From NCBI GenBank assembly GCA_900642245.1, contig CAAAJI010000487.1, positions 10,424-20,427 of the forward strand: a DNA stretch of 10,004 nt. Direction: 5' to 3'. Below are positions 7,775 through 10,004 of the stretch, in pieces. Origin of the DNA: Fragilaria radians (lineage: Eukaryota; Bacillariophyta; Fragilariophyceae; Fragilariales; Fragilariaceae). Under the pieces are notes generated by a model. The model saw nothing but the letters and a program-made list of their open reading frames with translations, was not told where the DNA came from and did no database searches. Within the stretch, counting starts at the first letter, position 1; each line of letters starts with the position of its first letter. The position numbers and the translations under genes are program-made.

Positions 7775-8245
7775 ATGCCAATAGAAGCCTTAATTGATGT
7801 AGTTTTCTATGGACATTGTATGCAGAAGAGGAGGAGAATAAAGTTGTTGGAGCATTTGTGGCTCCAAAACAAAGTATTAATCTCATTTCAAAGATTTAAT
7901 AGTGTGCATTTAATGGACTGCAAAGCAAAGGTTGTTGGCTTTGTTAATCATCACTTTGCTAGTACTCCCACATCAAGAGTAGGAGGTAATCAGCGTTGTT
8001 TAAAAACATACGATAGATTGAGCAGGCTAGGGTTTCTGATAGATGTAAAAAGGCTAAAATTGATGCTAGACAATCAGCAAAATGATTTAGTGGCTCATAT
8101 TGAATCAGAGAAACTTATCCCGTCCCACCAACACCAACGTGACTTCTACCAAGATATTTTGTTTGAAGTGTCACAGATTGCTCTAGACCAAATCTCAAGG
8201 CAATATCAGCTTGCCATTAGCCTAAACGTTAATGCATCCATATGA
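7775..8245 (+). CDS. Unrecognised ORF, 156 codons, doubtful gene
   Basis: An ATG-initiated frame with no introns needed, ending at a TGA (8243-8245). The product would be basic in its first half (K-R-R-R-I-K) and mixed helical later (D-F-Y-Q-D-I-L-F-E). There is no signal peptide, membrane segment or known motif. It stands alone in AT-rich DNA, and its codon use looks like background rather than like the two GT genes. It could be a chance ORF, a remnant of a mobile element or an orphan gene. Confidence 0.2.
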   Translation: MPIEALIDVVFYGHCMQKRRRIKLLEHLWLQNKVLISFQRFNSVHLMDCKAKVVGFVNHHFASTPTSRVGGNQRCLKTYDRLSRLGFLIDVKRLKLMLDNQQNDLVAHIESEKLIPSHQHQRDFYQDILFEVSQIALDQISRQYQLAISLNVNASI

Positions 8246-8611
8246 ACAAATGTTTTCACACGAACATATGGATTGCCATACTGAACCGTGATTGCGGGAT
8301 TATTAAGAGAAATTCGTTGTCTTTATTGCATGACATTCAATATTAATTTGTTTAAAATGATTTGTTACAGCAAGGTCCAACTGCAACCGTTGGATTTTGT
8401 TCGAGAAAAGACTTGCTTCAAAACCTAACCAGTGCTATTTTTCAGGGAGCCTCTTCAAGCTTGCTTCCTTGATTTGTTATTGATCATGATAATTCTTTCA
8501 CACAATTTTAAGAATCACGAATTGTTGTAATAAACTTGGAAGACCAGGGGGAGAAAAGGTTTAGTCAACCAGGGAAAAATCTGCTTTTCAACACGGGGGG
8601 AACTGCCGTTT

Positions 8612-8868
8612 TTCGAAGGTTAATGATTCTTGTAATTGTTGTGTTTGTTGATATGGCTGTTGTTATCGTCCAGGATACAATGATTTTGTGAGACGTCGGA
8701 ACAACGAATAAACGTACAGAAGGAAAACAAAGCACGAATAAGAATCCAAATGATACAAACACGCGTGTTTCATTTCTCATGACGTGAAGATAACTCGAGA
8801 AAGAATGCATTTCCGATCTAAATATAACATGTTGAAAACTGCTGGAAAAACCGGACTTTTTCTAGCCA
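8612..8868 (-). pseudogene. Decayed fragment of the MATE gene 5' end
   Basis: On the minus strand this matches the MATE gene from about 100 bp upstream of its ATG to about codon 60. The ATG is retained at 8780, and the signal-like segment is still readable, with P-S-V-R-L-F-V-V-P against P-S-V-L-S-F-V-V-P in the intact gene. A 26-bp deletion shifts the frame just after F-V-V-P-x-S-H. Similarity stops at about 8612, so no transporter core follows. A chance ORF of 82 codons (8565-8810) runs through it but ends in unrelated residues. This is a truncated, frameshifted duplicate and not a working gene. Confidence 0.85.
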
Positions 8869-8872
8869 TTTC

Positions 8873-9370
8873 TACATCCATCAAAAATCAAAGACTCAAG
8901 ACAGGTATGATTTCTCTTGCATTGTCAGCATAGTTGCTAGAAATAGGTACCAACCACTGTAAACATCAAGTTTAAAATTAATTATGCATGTTGCAACCTT
9001 TTCAAGTTGAAACAAAATTTCCTAAAATTAATTTATTTACACTACCTGAATTGTTTGAAGTATAAAAGAAGTATCAACACAAATAGAAAACATCATACTG
9101 GGTGAAAATTAATCTACATATAATCTACACCTTCAAAAATCATTTCAGTTGCCTAGAAACAATGTCTCAAATCTTCTCACTAACTACTACAAAGGTAAGA
9201 GATTGAGAAAAGTTAAAATTAACATAGCAATCTGGATCTGCTTGTTAGCATGGAAAATATTGTTTGAATACTGCGTTTGTCATATCGTAAACGAATCAAT
9301 GCATTATAGCTTCAAAGGAAGATTGTAAATGAATATGGTCTTACGTCAAGTCATATTCCGAAGAGAAGAT
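8873..9370. repeat. Decayed duplicate of the divergent promoter region
   Basis: This continues the duplication beyond the MATE fragment. CAAGACAGG at 8897-8905 matches 4560-4568. GCAACCTTTTCAAGTT matches GCAAGCTTTTCCAGTT near 4667. A shared AGTATCAACAC / GAATCAACAC ... TGAAAATTAA stretch follows. The offset falls steadily from about 4337 to about 4262 bp, which fits small gaps in a colinear copy. No decayed copy of the downstream GT-like coding region is visible after about 9370. Confidence 0.65.
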
Positions 9371-10004
9371 TTTATTCACATGCTGCACCAAGATCTTGCA
9401 ATATACACATTTGAAAATCATTCCCATTAGATGGATTTCTAGCAGGAAGCAAAAGAAATGATTCCAAAGTGTTCCAAACCACTAATTGCATTGAATTTAA
9501 AACATCCAATTTAGATAGAATGAAAGAATAAAGGGTTTATCCACAAAAGGTAATGAGGAAGTATGTTAGAGGTCATAGGTTAGACGTTGGAAAGAATCAA
9601 TAAGTCAACTTAAAGAAGTGATCTTTGCAATGCACTTCGTAGTACATCAGTGGCCATCCATCGAAACGCATCACTGAAGAATTGACAATCTAAGAGGAAA
9701 GGAATATCTATGCAGATACGCTAGCAAATTTCCTTCTAGATTTTTGTCAAGCTCCTGACGTTTTCTTTCGTTTAGCAACTTTTTATGATTTAGGCACTTT
9801 TGAAAGTGTCCACCAGATCTTTGGAAGTATTTATGCTAGGTTGCGCTCCATTGTGATCTTTGAAAGTGGTTAGCGACGTACGTCAACATTTAGTGCATAA
9901 TTTGCAACGAGAAAAAATAGAGCTAACAAGCATACTTTGCACAAGACCAAAACAAGGTATATCCAATTAGTAGTATGGAAGGAAAAAGAGAATAGAAAGC
10001 AATG
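9371..10004. other. Intergenic region with no recognisable gene
   Basis: AT-rich DNA without a long ORF on either strand. Short inverted repeats are present: GAAGTG (9615-9620) with CACTTC (9633-9638), and CACTTT-TG-AAAGTG (9795-9808). The string TTTGAAAGTG recurs near 9859. I see nothing that assigns a function. Confidence 0.5.

Larger units (their letters stand above)
6625..8611. other. Gene-poor AT-rich intergenic region
   Basis: After the TAG of the GT-like gene there is no ORF with recognisable homology on either strand and no tRNA-like B-box was seen. It presumably starts with the 3' UTR of the GT-like gene. Within it I see only a cluster of AGATTC inverted repeats near 7134-7220, an isolated ORF at 7775-8245, and G-rich runs near 8546-8603 next to the decayed MATE copy. 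Confidence 0.6.

Noticed and set aside
8565..8810. Minus-strand ORF of 81 residues as a small secreted protein gene
   Set aside because: It runs through the decayed MATE 5' fragment, follows a frameshift after the signal segment, and ends in unrelated sequence.
6625..10004. tRNA, CRISPR or bacterial-type features in the gene-poor tail
   Set aside because: I looked for tRNA B-box-like strings and for regularly spaced repeats and found none. The AGATTC motifs are irregularly spaced.

Overview
The window looks like nuclear DNA of a photosynthetic stramenopile, most likely a diatom. Pointers to this are two short GT-AG introns (83 and 107 nt), a GT60-type glycosyltransferase, a MATE transporter whose presequence carries a heterokont-like plastid-targeting motif, tightly packed convergent genes, and AT-rich intergenic DNA. 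Nothing looks bacterial, and no RNA gene or CRISPR array was recognised. The species cannot be named from the sequence.

Layout. Positions 2-2032 (+) hold the 3' part of a gene for a protein with tandem GT60 (GlcNAc-transferase, Skp1-type) modules. The window opens inside one module and a second, complete module follows in the same open frame, about 91% identical in protein over the shared 210 residues. Eight bases beyond its stop is the stop of a convergent two-exon gene, 2041-3860 (-), for a MATE-family antiporter of the DinF/EDS5/FRD3 type, probably plastid-directed. A 1.3 kb divergent promoter region (3861-5179) separates it from a two-exon gene, 5180-6624 (+), for a type II membrane protein that looks like a luminal glycosyltransferase. 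From 6625 to the end is gene-poor AT-rich DNA with one weak ORF (7775-8245).

The least expected structure is at 8612-9370: a decayed direct duplicate of the 5' end of the MATE gene plus the divergent promoter region. It is recognisable by colinear nucleotide similarity, is frameshifted, and lacks about 580 bp relative to the original.

The two glycosyltransferase-like genes may both act in glycan synthesis, but nothing here ties them to the transporter in one pathway. I did not find a convincing new multi-gene system. The points worth following are the tandem GT60 protein, the eroded promoter duplication, the 8-bp convergent gene junction and the plastid-type MATE.
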